Shown here: positions 11,251 to 23,683 of the stretch, piece by piece
Layout of the letters: every line of letters begins with the position of its first letter
Numbering within the stretch: position 1 is the first letter of the stretch
NCBI GenBank assembly: GCA_022036555.1
Contig: CM039126.1
Coordinates: 31,085,925 to 31,149,924 of the forward strand
From: Microstegium vimineum
Taxonomy: Eukaryota > Streptophyta > Magnoliopsida > Poales > Poaceae
Length of the DNA: 64,000 nucleotides
Direction of reading: 5' to 3'
The notes under the pieces: generated by a model
The model's input: the letters and a program-made list of their open reading frames with translations, nothing else
Database searches by the model: none
Told to the model about the DNA's origin: nothing
Translations under genes and position numbers: made by a program

Positions 11251-11266
11251 ATCTCCCCCTTTTTGG
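11251..11266 (-). other. copia1 polypurine tract
   Basis: 'CAAAAAGGGGGAGAT' on the minus strand directly beside the 3' LTR, the usual primer for plus-strand DNA synthesis. Confidence 0.8.
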
Positions 11267-11728
11267 TGATTGACAACAATAATCCTCGAGTATAAGATTT
11301 GAAAGATAGTTAGGATTTCAAGTGACTTAGTTAGGGTGAGCAAGGGTTAGTGAATAAGAGTGAATGATACTTGCTCATCCAAGCCAAGCCACACATGTAC
11401 TCAAAGATATGAAATAGAATCGGAGTACCTCATGATATGCTCAAGTATATATCAGAGTGTGTCGTGGAAGCACAAATACCATTAGAGCATGGAGACATAT
11501 CATGAAACAAGTGACAACTCACAAGATATATTAGTGAAAATCAAGAGTTTGTCACACATAAGTATCTCACAAGCATCACACACATTTAAACAAGTGCAAG
11601 AAACCGTAGACATGATGCATGAGTATGGGGAAGTAAAATCACACAAGTAAATCCAAATCCCTCCCCCTATCTCTGATACTCGAGTACTCTACCCTCTCTC
11701 CCCCTTTGGTGCCAAGCACTAAAAACAT

Positions 11729-14486
11729 CTAAGAAGCTAGAGCATCTGGAGGTGGAGCAGTCAGGTTGCGAGGACGAAGGTCGAACTGAGAGTAGTCGGG
11801 ACTATCGTCACTATCCTCTGCTGCCTGACCCTCTAAAGCTGGTGCTGACTGTGAAGCGGTCTGGGTAGGCTGAGCGGAGGTGTACTCAGTAGTAACTGAC
11901 TGAGAAGCAACTGCAGACTCTCCTAGCTCCCCCTGAGGCTCTGAAGGTGTGACTATAGCATCAAGAGCCTTAGACAGTCCAGCCTCAGTAGTAGCATGCT
12001 CAACAAACCGACGAGTGTAAACTCGAGGCGGAGGAGAAGGTGTCACTACTAGAGCTGTGAGTGACTGCTGCTGATACCTCTGCTGGCTGACCCTCTGACT
12101 GAGCTGGTGTCTCAGACTCCACTGCCTCTGCTGCAACTGTGGTAGCATCTATAGTAATAGCAACTAGAGGAGGAGTGGTGATGGTCTGGGTCGAGCAGTT
12201 AGGTCCAATCTCCGACGAGGCAACTGAAGAGAGGTGGGTGCCCATCGCCAGATGAGGAACCTCGAGTGGCTGAGTAGCTAGCTCTGCCAGGTGAGTCCTC
12301 TCCTATAATCTCTCTATAGGATGCTGTCAAGTCACGGGTGGCCAACTCAATGGTAGCCCCCCTGGTAGGTGTGAAACCCGTCTGAAACTCGTCGGGGGAG
12401 GCTAACCATGATGACACCTGGGTCATCGGCGTCTGGTACATTGGAGAACCTGGTGCCTGACTCTGTTGTCCATAGGCTAAAGCTTGAGTAGGCACCACCA
12501 CTACTGGAGTCGGCTGTGGTTGGGAGGTATACTGCTGCTGATACACTCTGGGCAACTGAAGCTATGGAGTGAAAGAGGGTCCAGAGCTGGAACTGAGTAG
12601 TCTCTCCAGGATCTATGTCTGCGTCCTCTGTATCTCAGACTGTTGCCTCTGGTAGGCAAGAAACTGCATCTGGAACTCATCCTGCCTAGCCTAAGACTGG
12701 GCCTGAGATGCTAGCTGCTATGCTGCAAGTCTCGGTACCTCCTCTGCCTGACGCCGCTACTCCTCAAACTGACGTTGCTGCTCCTCAGCCTGACGGAGAA
12801 GCTCCTCTGTCTGTCTCTGCTGACTCTACTGCATCTGTGTAAGTAGGGCTATCAACGTAGCCTGTGAGGAGTCTTGAGTAGGTGGCGGAACTGAGCTGGA
12901 CCCACCAACCTCGTGGTTGTGAGACCTAGGTACGTACTTTGGGATCGGCCGGTAGTCGTCGTCTGAGCTGTTGGAGGGTAGATCATCATGGTATGTGTCA
13001 TCTGATGCAGGATCAATCTAAGCATCGAGGTCAGCAAGCTCTGCCTCTGCTAGCCCCTGAACGGTGGCCTCCTGATGCTCCTCAGACTCGGGTGCAAGAC
13101 CTGTCTGGTGGGTGTAAGGACCCTGACATTTGTCTCGCCCTCTGCCACTATGAGACATGAACTGACTCATGTTGTAGTCGGGGAAGACTGTGGCTGAGCG
13201 GGTAAGGGTGGTAAGGAGAACATTTGACTTGGCACATGCTATCATCAAGTAGGAGATCCAGTGTGCGTACTGTAGCTGCCAGTGTCCCCTGAAGCCTGTT
13301 GAGATGATGTTGTCCATCTCACTCACAAGTAAATCCCACAAGTCGAACTTCTCCATCCTGACAATATGGGCAAGAAGCCACAACTGAAGTCTGGTCAGGG
13401 TCTCACGAGCTCCAACTCTGGGTAGAATAGTGCGCCGAAGAACCTCGTTCAGGACACGGGCAGTCGGCGTGACGTCACACGGGTGATGACTAGACCCGTC
13501 TCCGAACGGCTGTCGAAAGCAGGGCCGCACAAAGTCTGTCGGGGGCACCACTCCGTCGTGTGGTCAATGCAGTGCCTCCTAGTCACCGTAGCAAAGACTA
13601 TGGATCCACGTCTCTGAAGCCTCTAAGTGAAAGATCTCGCAGAACCGGGTGTTGTAAATCCTCACATCCCTGCCTCTGAATCCGAAGTGTATAAACTTGT
13701 GATCCGGGGAAACCCACAAAGAGTCATAGAACTGCCTGACCCAATCCTCCTGATAAGTACCCACTCGACCAATCAAACCAGTCAGCCCCTGAAGATACTC
13801 TAAGTGCTAGGCTATCTCTGGACTACCGACCTCAATAATAGCCTGGAGGGGGCAGACTCTGTGTGCCCGTAGCGGTGCACGTGTCTCAACGTATCCCCTG
13901 TAGAAATCCTCGTGCATAATGGTGTAGAAGTCGGGACTGGCACGAGGGTCTCGCTGTGCTGGGAACCAAATCTAGAACTCTGTAAACCTCATATGTTGGA
14001 TCTGCTTCGCTGATAGTGCGTTGACCTGGTACCTCACTGGGTCGGGGAGATGAGGACGTGGAGGAACTTTGTCATTACGCCTCGGTCCATCGGGCCTAGG
14101 TGGCACCGACATCCAAGAGCGTGTGACACATTGTGACACAAGCTCCTCGACGGTAGTCGGCTCTGTGTGCTCGGCCTGCTCAGACTCAACTCCCTCTGTA
14201 GCCTCTGGGGGCTCAGTCTCTGTCTCTGTCCGAGAGGGGACTCACGACGCGCTCCACAGTGAGTAGGTGAACCTATAGTTAAACTGGCGCGACGTCCACC
14301 CTGCTTGGCAATCTCTGCTGCCTCGGCCGTTGCAAGTGCTGCCATTGAGTCTGGATCCATTAGTGGCCTCTTCCGCTTCTTCGATACGAGCTTGCCCTTG
14401 CCCTTGTCCCGGGTGGTGGAAGGACGACGTGGAGGTGGAGGGTCGTCACCACCGGGAGCACGGCCAACATTCTTTGTCCGTGCCAT
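11729..14486 (-). pseudogene. Additional (env-position) ORF of copia1
   Basis: Downstream of RNase H and in the same direction as pol. It starts 'MARTKNVGRAPGG' at 14486, followed by a basic stretch ('RDKGKGKLVSKKRKR', likely nuclear-type) and Pro/Arg-rich sequence. A central part in one frame (13776-13018) has 'TYQEDWVRQFYDSLWV', 'HFGFRGRDVRIYNTRF' and 'LNEVLRRTILPRVG'. The C-terminal part is Gln/Pro/Ser-rich (12555-11729). Stops and frame changes interrupt it throughout. SIRE-clade elements are known for an extra ORF in this position, called env-like in soybean SIRE1; here I see no clear signal peptide or transmembrane helix, so an envelope role is not shown. The product is best called an uncharacterised retrotransposon protein. 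Confidence 0.6.
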
Positions 14487-15352
14487 TGCTAGGCACGAGA
14501 AGAACCAACTGGACTGCCAACTGCCAACTGTCAATCAAGAATATCCCCAAGCAAAACGCTGACACTAACCAACTGACAGACCACTGACCAAAGCACTGAA
14601 AGAGTGGCACACTGACCCTGGACTATCCTCTCGAGGCTTTGCCTCGTTCCTTACTCGCGGGCTTTGCCCCGAGTTATCTGCCACTGCTCAAACTGCACGA
14701 TAGATAGATAGGCATATATAACATTATAAGCATATAGCTAGAGTTAAGAATTTCTAAGTAGAAAGCATGATTTAGATAAGAAATTGATCGAGTCTGCCAT
14801 TGTACCTCAAACACTGTGACCAAAGATTAGAAGGGGGTGAGAATTCCTCGATTGATCAATCAACCAATCCGCAACCTAAATAATGGATGAAGAAGAGGTA
14901 ATAAGGTTTAGGTGGATGAGAATTAAGGAACTGAAAAACAAGGGTTTTGAATGGGTGGCAATTGAGTGACAGAAATGATCAAACCCTAGGTGAAAGTGCT
15001 TTGGCAAGCAATGAGAATCACCTAGCAGAGGGATGATCACCAGAGAGGCAAACACCTGCCTTGAAGATCAGAGGAGCACGGTCGTCACAGATGCGAGAGC
15101 GCGCTGTGCCGGGGCGCAGGAAGACCCGCACGGCAGAACCGCGCACGCGGGGCAGAGGGAAGGGTCGCTGCAGCGGCAGTGCTGGATCTGAGATCGTCGG
15201 TAGCGAGGAAGCTCTAGTGAGGGGCGGCACGGCGCTGGCGAGGGTGAGCTAGGCAGAGAGAGCATGCGGGGGTGAAAAGGGTGGCGGCGGAAAGGAATCA
15301 GTGGCGTACAGATGATTTAGAGATGAACCGAGGACGAAGACAGTTTTCAAAA

Positions 15353-15650
15353 CAATATACGCTCTGTTAGTTCGTGACGGACACTTCGTCGTGACCGACA
15401 GACGCTAGGGTCCAGCTTCCGTCGCCCTAACATTAAGGATCTAGAGAGCTCCCAGACACGACGGACGCGTCTGTCGCCCGAACAGGGAGGGACCAGAGAG
15501 CTCCATGGGGCGCCAGACGCGTCTGACGCCTTGGCGACGGACGCTAGGGAGCGTCTGTCACCCCTTAGCCGAGCGACTTTAGTATACGGATGATCGCGAC
15601 GGACGCTGAGGTATTGAGGGCCGAGCGTCCGTCGGTAGCGTCCGACGGGT
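15353..15650 (-). repeat. Internal palindrome block resembling the LTR U3 array
   Basis: Copies of the LTR motif recur inside the element, for example 'GACGGACGCGTCTGTCGCC' near 15459 and 'GCGACGGACGCT' near 15535 and 15597. On the minus strand a TATA-like 'GTATATTGTT' (15351-15360) follows the block, about 0.87 kb before the start of the additional ORF. It may be an internal promoter or RNA structure; this is inference. Confidence 0.5.
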
Positions 15651-16131
15651 TTTTTCAAAAGATTTTTCAAAACTGATTTTTAACCCTTTCTCCCAACCAA
15701 GTCCTAATCCCAATAAGATGCAAATAATACATGGTTGGACTTCATATGAGAACCATCTCTCAAACTCTCATTTTTAAATAGTTTTCCATAGGATTTAAAC
15801 TTAGTTTTAGCTCAAAATATTCGAATGGAAGCTCCAAGGAGACATCACAGGGCCAAGAGAGGGTATAGTCATGACTTGAGCTTGGAATGCTCCCCCTAAG
15901 TGGCGAACCTAGCGGATGCTCAAACTTAATCAAAAAGAAACAACAAGCAACAAATGCAAATGCAATGCATTACTTAGAATTTGAATCTAGGTTGCTTGCA
16001 AGTTTAAACCATGATTAAGCTTTTTCACACGCTTTGAGGGTGGTTATCTCAACCGCATTAGCTGAGCCTATGTGCATTACTAAATTAAACATGTTATATT
16101 ACATATGAATGCAAGGTTGGTTCACACAAAA

Positions 16132-17730
16132 TCATCTTTTAGTGAAGTTAGAGTGATCAAGCACATTTAACTCGCTTCTCAACCTACAAAAGGTCGTTTC
16201 ATCAAGTGGTTTAGTGAAGATATCCGTCAATTGATCTTCGCTCTTAACTCCAACTAGTAATATGTCTTTCCTAGCCACATGATCTCTAAGAAAGTGATGG
16301 CGAATATCTATGTGCTTGGTGCGAGAGTGTTGAATCGAGTTGTTTGCAAGTTTTACGACGCTTTCATTATCACACAAGAGTGGAACATCTTTTAAAACCA
16401 CGCCGCAATCAAGAAGTGTTTGGGTCATGTATAAGATTTGTGCATAACTTGCTCCCATGGCTATGTATTCCGCCTCGGTGGTAGACAAAGCCACACTATT
16501 TTGCCTCTTTGAGGACCAAGAAACAATTGATCTTCCTAGGAAATGGCAACCGCCAGAGGTACTCTTCCTATCAACCTTACACCCGGCATAATCCGAATCG
16601 GAATAGCTCACAAGTTGGAAGGGAGCTCCTTTGGGATACCAAAGGCTAATGCTAGGGGTGTGCCTTATGTACCTAAGTATTCTTTTTACGAAACTTAAGT
16701 GTGATTCCTTAGGATTAGCTTGGAACCTAGCACACATACACACACTTAACATGATATCCGGCCTAGATGCGGTGAGGTAAAGTAAACTACCGATCATAGA
16801 GCGATCGAGAGTTTGGTCAATCGGTTTACCTCTCTCATCAAGGTCGAGATGTCTATTAGTAGGCATTGGGGTCTTGATTGGCTTGCAATCCTCCATCTTG
16901 AATTTCTTGAGCACATCATGGGTGTACTTCTCTTGAGATACGAAGGTGCCCTCCCTCAATTGCTTCACTTGGAAGCCAAGGAAGAAGGTTAGCTCGCCAA
17001 TCATTGACATCTCGAATTCCTTGGACATCAAATCACCAAACTCCTTGCAATGATCTTGGTTTGTTGACCCAAATATAATGTCATCGACATATGCTTGGCA
17101 AACAAAGATCTCTCCATCTAGCATCTTGATAAATAGTGTGGTATCAACTATCCCAATCTTGAAGCCCTTCTTGAGTAGGAAGTCCCTTAGCCTCTCATAG
17201 CAAGCACGGGGTGCTTGCTTCAATCCATAGAGCGCCTTGGAAAACCTATACACATGATTAGGACAATTTGGGTCTTCAAACCTGGGAGGTTGTGAGACAA
17301 AGACAAGTTCATTAATGAAACCATTTAAGAAGGCACTCTTCACATCCATTTGAAATAATTTCATTTTGTGATGTGAAGCATATGCCAAAAGGATACGTAT
17401 GGCTTCTAGTCTTGCAACCGGGGCAAAGGTCTCCCCAAAATCCAAGCCTTCAACTTGGGAGAACCCCTTGGCCACCAATCTTGCCTTGTTCCTCACAACC
17501 ACGCCTTGATCATCTTGCTTGTTCCGAAACACCCACTTGGTGCCAATGATTCTTGCTCCTTTGGGCTTTTCTACTAGTGTACACACTTCGTTCCGGGTGA
17601 AGTTGTTTAGCTCTTAATGCATGGCATTCACCCAATCCATATCCGCAAGTGCATCCTCCACACTAGTAGGCTCAACAAAGGAAACAAAGGAGTGATGCTC
17701 AACATAAGAAGCAAGTCTAGATCGAGTTGT
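16132..17730 (-). pseudogene. copia1 reverse transcriptase and RNase H
   Basis: The long open part (17586-16132, 484 residues) has the copia RT start 'GTKWVFRNKQDDQG', 'LFQMDVKSAFLNG', 'KALYGLKQAPRACYERL' and the active site 'YVDDIIFGSTN' at about residue 165. RNase H follows: 'SYSDSDYAGCKVDRKS' and 'STTEAEYIAMG'. It copies element RNA to DNA and degrades the RNA strand in the virus-like particle. The same frame continues upstream to about 17732 with one TAA near 17614. The join to integrase is broken by a frame change in the G-run near 17728-17735. With integrase and gag it formed one polyprotein. Expression from this copy is not possible without bypassing these breaks. Confidence 0.9.
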
Positions 17731-19370
17731 TACCCCCTTGATGGACTCCCTATGATGAGGTCTTGTGGATGAGCTTGAAGTATAGGTGTAGATCTTCTAT
17801 TAGTCTCTCGAGGAGGGGGATGTGGTGCATCAACATCACTAGCTTGAGCCTCGGCTTGATCTTGAGGGATGAAGGTATCTTTTTGTGCTTCCGTCACTTG
17901 TTCTTCATCAACTTGAGGCGTGCGGGGTGGAGAAGGCTCTTGATTTGCACCATCTTCTCCTTCCTCCACCTCATGTGGGTTTATAGCACCAACGGGCATA
18001 TTCTTCATAGCCTCCCTCAAGTGTTCATCACCTACATCATCAAGATTCTCAAGCGCTCCTTGGGAGCCATTAGTTTCATCAAACTTCAAGTCATATGTTT
18101 GTTCAACTAAGCCGGTGGCTTTGTTAAATACACAGTATGCCTTGGATTTAAGCGAATAACCAACAAGGAAACCAATGTCACAACACCTTTGAAACTTCCC
18201 CAAGTGTTGGTGCTCCTTGTAGATGTAGACTTTGCATCCAAACACCCGGAAGAATGATATATCCGGTTTCTTCCCATTCACAAGCTCATAGGGGGTCTTC
18301 TTGAGAAGCCTTTGGACAAATAGCAGGTTGGCCGCATAGCATGCAGTGTTGATTGCTTCAGCCCAAAACTTCTCGGGGGTATTGTACTCATCAAGCATGT
18401 ATCTAGCAAGTGTAATCAAAGTCCGGTTCTTCCTCTCAACTACACCATTTTGTTGTGGAGTATATGTGGCGAACACTTCATGCTTGATGCCAACTTCATC
18501 ACAATAGTCTTCAATCTCGGTGTTCACAAACTCGGTCCCATTGTCACTTCTAATCTTCTTGATCTTCACATCAAACTCATTTTGGGCTCTAGTTGCAAAC
18601 TTCTTGAATATGCCTTGTGTCTCTCCCTTGTATTGAAGAAAGAATACCCAAGTGTATCTAGAGTAGTCATCCACTACCACCAAGCAAAAGAGATTGCCTC
18701 CAAGGCTAGCATAGGTAGTAGGTCCAAATAGATCCATGTGGAGTAGCTCTAGGACTCTTGAGGTTGACATGAAAGCTTTGGTTGGATGAGTGTTTGCCAC
18801 TTGCTTGCCGGCTTGACATGCACTACAGAGTTTGTCCTTCTCAAACCCCACATCCTTAACCCCTCTAACCAATTCCTTCTTGACAAGCTTCTTCAAAGTT
18901 GACATGCCCACATGTGCTAATCTTCTATGCCATAGCCAACCCAAAGAAGACTTGGAGAGTAAGCATGTTTGCAAACTAGCTTCATTGGAAGTGAAGTCCA
19001 CTAGATAGAGGTTGTTGTGCCTAAATCCCTTGAATATCAATGATGAATCTTCCACTTTGGTCACAACCACCTTACTTGGAGTGAAGAGACAATGAAAACC
19101 AAGGTCACAAAGTTGACCAACCGATAGCAATTTGAAGCTCAATGATTGCACTAGCAAGACATTGGATATTGATTGATCATTGGAGATAGCAATTTTTCCA
19201 AGCCCTTGAACTTTGCCCTTAGAATTATCACCAAATGTAATCTTGTCTTGATTTGCACACTCTTCATCTAGTGTGGTGAACATCTAGGAATCACCGGTCA
19301 TATGTTGAGTGAAACCACTATCAATCACCTAATGACTTCCACTGGTCTTGTAGTTCACCTACACACAAGC
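17730..19370 (-). pseudogene. copia1 GAG-pre-integrase and integrase
   Basis: Open from 19283 to 17730 (517 residues); the same frame extends upstream past two TAG codons, where the protease region 'VIDSGFTQHMTGDS' is visible. Order: protease remnant, GAG-pre-integrase region, HHCC zinc finger ('WHRRLAHVGMSTL', then 'LCSACQAG'), and the DDE core with 'LLHMDLFGP' at about residue 183, 'SDNGTEF' at about 245 and the Glu in 'QQNGVVERKN' at about 285. Integrase inserts the cDNA with 5-bp staggering, consistent with the flanking GACCC/GGCCC. An acidic linker with 'DGANQEPSPPRTPQVDEEQV' precedes RT. Confidence 0.9.
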
Positions 19371-19469
19371 AACTTGGAGTTAAGCTTGTTGTTTGGGAAC
19401 CCATTCAAAATAGGGTACCATAGCCTTGGTAACCAACTCCTTAGCAACCCATAGCACTTTGGGCTTGTT

Positions 19470-21788
19470 CTACATCTTAGGCCCAAGAAACACTACAAGT
19501 GGTCTACCCTTGGAATCCTTGTTGATGACAAAGTGTGCATCATGAGCAAAGGGCCTTGTGTGCTTGGGCAAGGTCTTGGGTGGTGGAGTCTTGCAATCAT
19601 AAGCAAAGTCACCAACTTGACCACACTCAAAGCATCTTCTTGCCTCGGGCTTTGGCTTGTCATAGTTGTTGTTCATGGACTTGTTCTTGTAGTAGTTCTT
19701 TGCTTCAATCTTGACTTTGGCCTTCATCACTTGATTCTCCTTGTACCCAACACCCATCTTGTCATTCTTCATGATAGTGTTCATCAAGACCTCACTTTGA
19801 AGGTTGTGGCCCTTGGTGAACTTCTCCATTCCACTTGCAAGCTTGATCTTGTCATTCTTGAGCTTTGCATTTTCTTCTCTAAGTTTGTTGATCAAGGTGA
19901 TAGCATCCTTGTCATCTTTCTTGGCTGACTTGATGGTGAAGGGCTTGTTTCCCTTGAGGTTGATTAGCTCTTCCTTGAGCTTTGAGTTCTCTTCCCTTAT
20001 CTTCACATAGTCATCATACTTGTCGGCTTCAACTACCTTCTTGCCCTTGCACTTAGGATTTTGCTCACTAGCAACTTCATCAAGCAAGTCCTTACAAGAA
20101 GTAGCTATATCACACTTAACAATCGGGTTAATAGCAACATATGTAGCAATATCATTTGTAAGCAATTCATTAGCTACCACAAGTGTGCCATGTTCATTTC
20201 TCACTTGGTTGTAGTCATCTTTTAGCAAGTTATACCTTGTGTGGAACTCTTGTGATGACCTCTCAAGCTTATCATGTTTCTCATTTGCTTGCTTGAGTGA
20301 GGCTTTGAGCTCCCTAGTGCTAGATGTGAGAGTGTTGCTCTCAAGCTTCAAATCATCATTAGCACTAGACAAGGCATCAAGCTTAGCATGCAAGTTTCCT
20401 TGGATCTCAAGTAGTTTGACATTTTTAGCTTTGTACATCCTTATGATGTTGGAGTATTTGTTGCAAATTTTAATTAGCTCATCATAGGAAGGTGCTTCAT
20501 CATCACTATCACTACCACTTGAGTCACCACTATCATCATCATCCTCTTTTTGTACCTTCTTGTCACCTTTAGCCATGAGGAATAGGTGTGTAGAGGATGA
20601 GCCCGGTGATGATGGAGGGGGTGGCGGTGGAGTAGAAGAACCAATCACCAATGTGGCCACCTTCTCATCTTCACTTTCACTATCGGAGGGCTCACTTGAA
20701 TCTTCAATGTTGGTGAGCCAATCTCCAACAATGTAAGCCTTGCCATCCTTCTTCTTCTTGTGGAAGTCGAAGTTCTTCTTCTTCTTGTAAGGTTTATCTT
20801 GCTTCTTATCATCATCGCTTGAATCATCTTGTGCAACCTTCTTGTTCTTGTAGTTCTTGAACTTCTTGTTCTTGAACTTGTCTTTCTTCTCTTCGGTGTA
20901 AGCATGAGCTAGATGACAAAGAATCCCACAATTGTAGCACTTCATTTGGGATATGGGCTTCCTTGAAGAGCTTGTGAAGAATTTCTTCTTCTTTGAGTCA
21001 AACTTGACTCCATTCTTGTTTAGACTCTTCAACATCTTGGTGGTCTTCTTCACCATGAGAGCAATGTTGTCTTCATCTTCATCATCACTTGAGTCCTCAA
21101 CCACCAATTGGATCTTGCATTTCTCCTTGGTGGAGGCTTTGAGGGCCAAGTCCTTCTTCTCCTCTTTATCTTTGTCTTTCTTCTTGGAGGAGGATGAAGA
21201 GCCATCATTGATCTTCATGTACATCTCATGAGCATTGATTTTGCCCAACACTTGTGTTGGTGTAGATGTAGAGAGATCTCCTTGGTGAAGGACCATGACG
21301 ATGTGGCCATACTTGTCAATTAGCAAGACACAAAGAATCTTGTGCACCACATCGGCCGGTTACATTTGGTTGGGCCCAAGTCTATTCAATTCCTCTACAA
21401 GCATGTTAAGACGTGAATACATCTCATTTGCATTTTCATTAGAAAGCATAGTAAAGGAATTGAGCTTTGTCATGACCAAGTGATAGCGTTCCTCATGCTC
21501 ACTCTTTATGCCTTCATGAAGCACACAAATAGTGGTCCACAACTCGAATGTGTCTTTGGCATTACGTACACGGTTGAAGACATCCTTGCATATGCCGTGA
21601 AAGAGGATATTCTTCGCCTTGGCATTATGCTTCTCAAAGTAGGGGTCCTCCGTGAAATAGGATCCTCCCTTTGTCATGGCTTTGAGAACTCCAATGTCCA
21701 CGACCTCTAGATAGGCTTCCATTCGGACTTTCCAATAAGGAAAATCCTCACCATCGAACATATGTGGTGGACCATCCCCATGTGTCAT
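19470..21788 (-). pseudogene. copia1 Gag, long SIRE type
   Basis: Two stretches in one frame (21788-21360 and 21350-19470) separated by a single TAA at about 21360. The N-terminal part has 'DGEDFPYWKVRMEAYL' and 'NEMYSRLNMLVEELNRLG', the UBN2/Gag core of copia elements. The rest is lysine-rich with acidic clusters and a long predicted coiled coil. Two CCHC-type zinc knuckles are present but each lacks one ligand: 'CYNCGILCHLAHAY' has Tyr for the last Cys and 'CFECGQVGDFAYDC' has Asp for His. Gag forms the particle and binds element RNA through the knuckles. The great length is typical of the Maximus/SIRE clade. Confidence 0.9.
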
Positions 21789-21826
21789 CTTGCTCTAGGC
21801 GGTGAAGCCTAATTAAGAGCAACAAG

Positions 21827-21838
21827 GCTCTGATACCA
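21827..21838 (-). other. copia1 primer binding site (initiator tRNA-Met)
   Basis: Minus strand 'TGGTATCAGAGC', two bases inside the 5' LTR. Complementary to the 3' end of initiator methionine tRNA, the normal primer of plant copia elements. Confidence 0.95.
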
Positions 21839-21840
21839 AT

Positions 21841-23337
21841 TGAAAGGATCAAGATGCCCAAGAGGGGGGGGTGAATTGGGCTTATTTCAAATTTTTAAAG
21901 AAAATATGAAATCCTAAACAAATGCCAATCACCCCGTGCCTAGCGTTTGTGTGCCATAAACTATGAAAGCGGTAGGAAGGCAAGGAAGGTAAAAACACCC
22001 TACACGATTCTAGTATGAATTGAAGAACAAGTGCGGAATGTAATATGGCATGAAAGAGCTAGGGATAGAGATTCTTGACACAATGATGTTTTTCCAAGGT
22101 ATCAAGGAGTCGACACTCCCCCCTAGTCCTCGTTGGAGCACCTCACAAGGTATTGCTCCCCCTCAATCCCACGCAAGGGATGAGTGCTCTCTACGGGCTG
22201 GTTCTTCGCCACTCCGGCTCAGTGAACCGCCCACAACCGATGCACAAGTCCATGAAGAAGGGCCACTGACAATTCTTCCGGCGATCTGCTTCCTCCAAGC
22301 ACCACCAGACCGTCTAGGTGATGTCGATCACCAAGAGTAACAAGCTTAAACCTTCACTTGACTCAATCAAGCCTCACAACTAGAGTGGATTCACAACTTG
22401 ATCTCTTGGAAGAACTAGGGAGAGGATGGATGGATGGATTCTCAAATCTCTCTCTCTAGGGCTCTTGCTGTCTTTCCACACCTCTCAATGAACTCAACAA
22501 ATGAAATGAGCAAAGGCAAGGTGGGAAGGCAAGGGGTGGAGAATAAATACTCCCCCACACAACTAGCCTCGGTCTGCTGAAAACAGACAACTTAAGTTGG
22601 TGACGGACGCTCCATCGCTTGCCCCAACTGCTAGTTCCTGTTCAAACTGGCAGGCGACAGACGCTCCATCGCTTAGCGACGGACGCTGCTCCCCAACTGG
22701 CTGCTCTCGGGTTTCTAGAATTAATCTGACGGGCGCTGCCCAGTGTCCGACGCCATGGCGACGGACGCGTCCGTCGCGATTCTGCCCTCTCGGGAACTCT
22801 CTGTTCGCGCGATGGACGCTTCAGGTGCATACCCTAGCGTCCGACGCCAGCGTCCGGCGCGACGGACATCATCCGTTGCCTCTGCTCTCAGCATCTGACG
22901 CCCAGAAAAGGCCTCTCTCAACTTCGGTTTTCGTTGCGATAAATATGGAAGTTGTTCTAGGCTATCTTACGGTCACCATAGGCTTGCTTAGAGCTAAGGA
23001 TGTCAAGAGTGCACCACACCTAAGTTATGAAGTTCTTCTAAGTCAAGCTACTAGTCTCAACCCCTCTTGATAGTACGGTCAAAGATCAAATGAAGCCCTA
23101 TCTATACTAAGTGCCCTTCATCTCCTTATGGAACTTAGACCTATCACTCTAGGGTCTTCATCATGTCTCTTTGAAATCCGAAACGATATCCATCTTGGGG
23201 GCATAGTGATAACCTTTGATGCCCATTCACATTGATCACTATGGCTAAGTTATGCATAGCCTCTACAAAACACACATTAGCCATAATAATCTTCCTTTGT
23301 CGTTAATCACCGAAACCAATAGGGCCATGATTCTTTA
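21841..23337 (-). repeat. copia1 5' LTR
   Basis: 1497 bp matching 9747-11250; the outer terminus reads TA instead of CA on the plus strand. TATA-like 'AGTATTTATT' on the minus strand near 22543-22555. Contains the perfect 20-bp palindrome 'GCGACGGACGCGTCCGTCGC' at 22758-22777, which is broken in the other LTR. Confidence 0.9.
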
Positions 23338-23683
23338 GGCCCCCTAAGAAATAGGCTAAAGCTAGTCAGAGCATGATTTGGTAGTATTGGTGGTGGTGTT
23401 GATCCCATAGAATCCATAGTTTGCACAACTCATGGTTCAACGGTCGCATCAAACAACTATTCAAATTATTTTTTTTGTCTCATTTAGCCACCTGAGGTAC
23501 TCTACCTCTTGTTCCGCTCTAGGCCTCGAGGGGCTGCGATAAGTTGAAGATTCTTCCTTGAATGCTATTTTCCAAGGAATAAGTCCAACTCCTCTTGTGT
23601 GACTATTGACATTTCTTAGCATTACTTAAGTTAAGTTGTCATCTCTAACATGATACTTGAAATGTGGTTGTACTTATAATCAT
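23338..23683. other. Spacer, no feature recognised
   Basis: Single-copy looking sequence between copia1 and the next LTR. No gene or repeat motif recognised apart from the presumed target duplication GGCCC at its start. Confidence 0.4.

Larger units (their letters stand above)
9747..23337 (-). mobile_element. Maximus/SIRE-type copia element 'copia1', nearly full length
   Basis: 13.6 kb on the minus strand: 5' LTR (21841-23337), PBS, gag, integrase, RT, RNase H, a long spacer, an additional ORF and 3' LTR (9747-11250). The order integrase before RT marks copia; a very long gag and an extra ORF after RNase H mark the Maximus/SIRE clade. Flanking 5-bp sequences are GACCC (9742-9746) and GGCCC (23338-23342), a target duplication with one change. 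The LTRs are clearly similar but differ by substitutions and small indels, so the insertion is not very recent. Confidence 0.9.
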
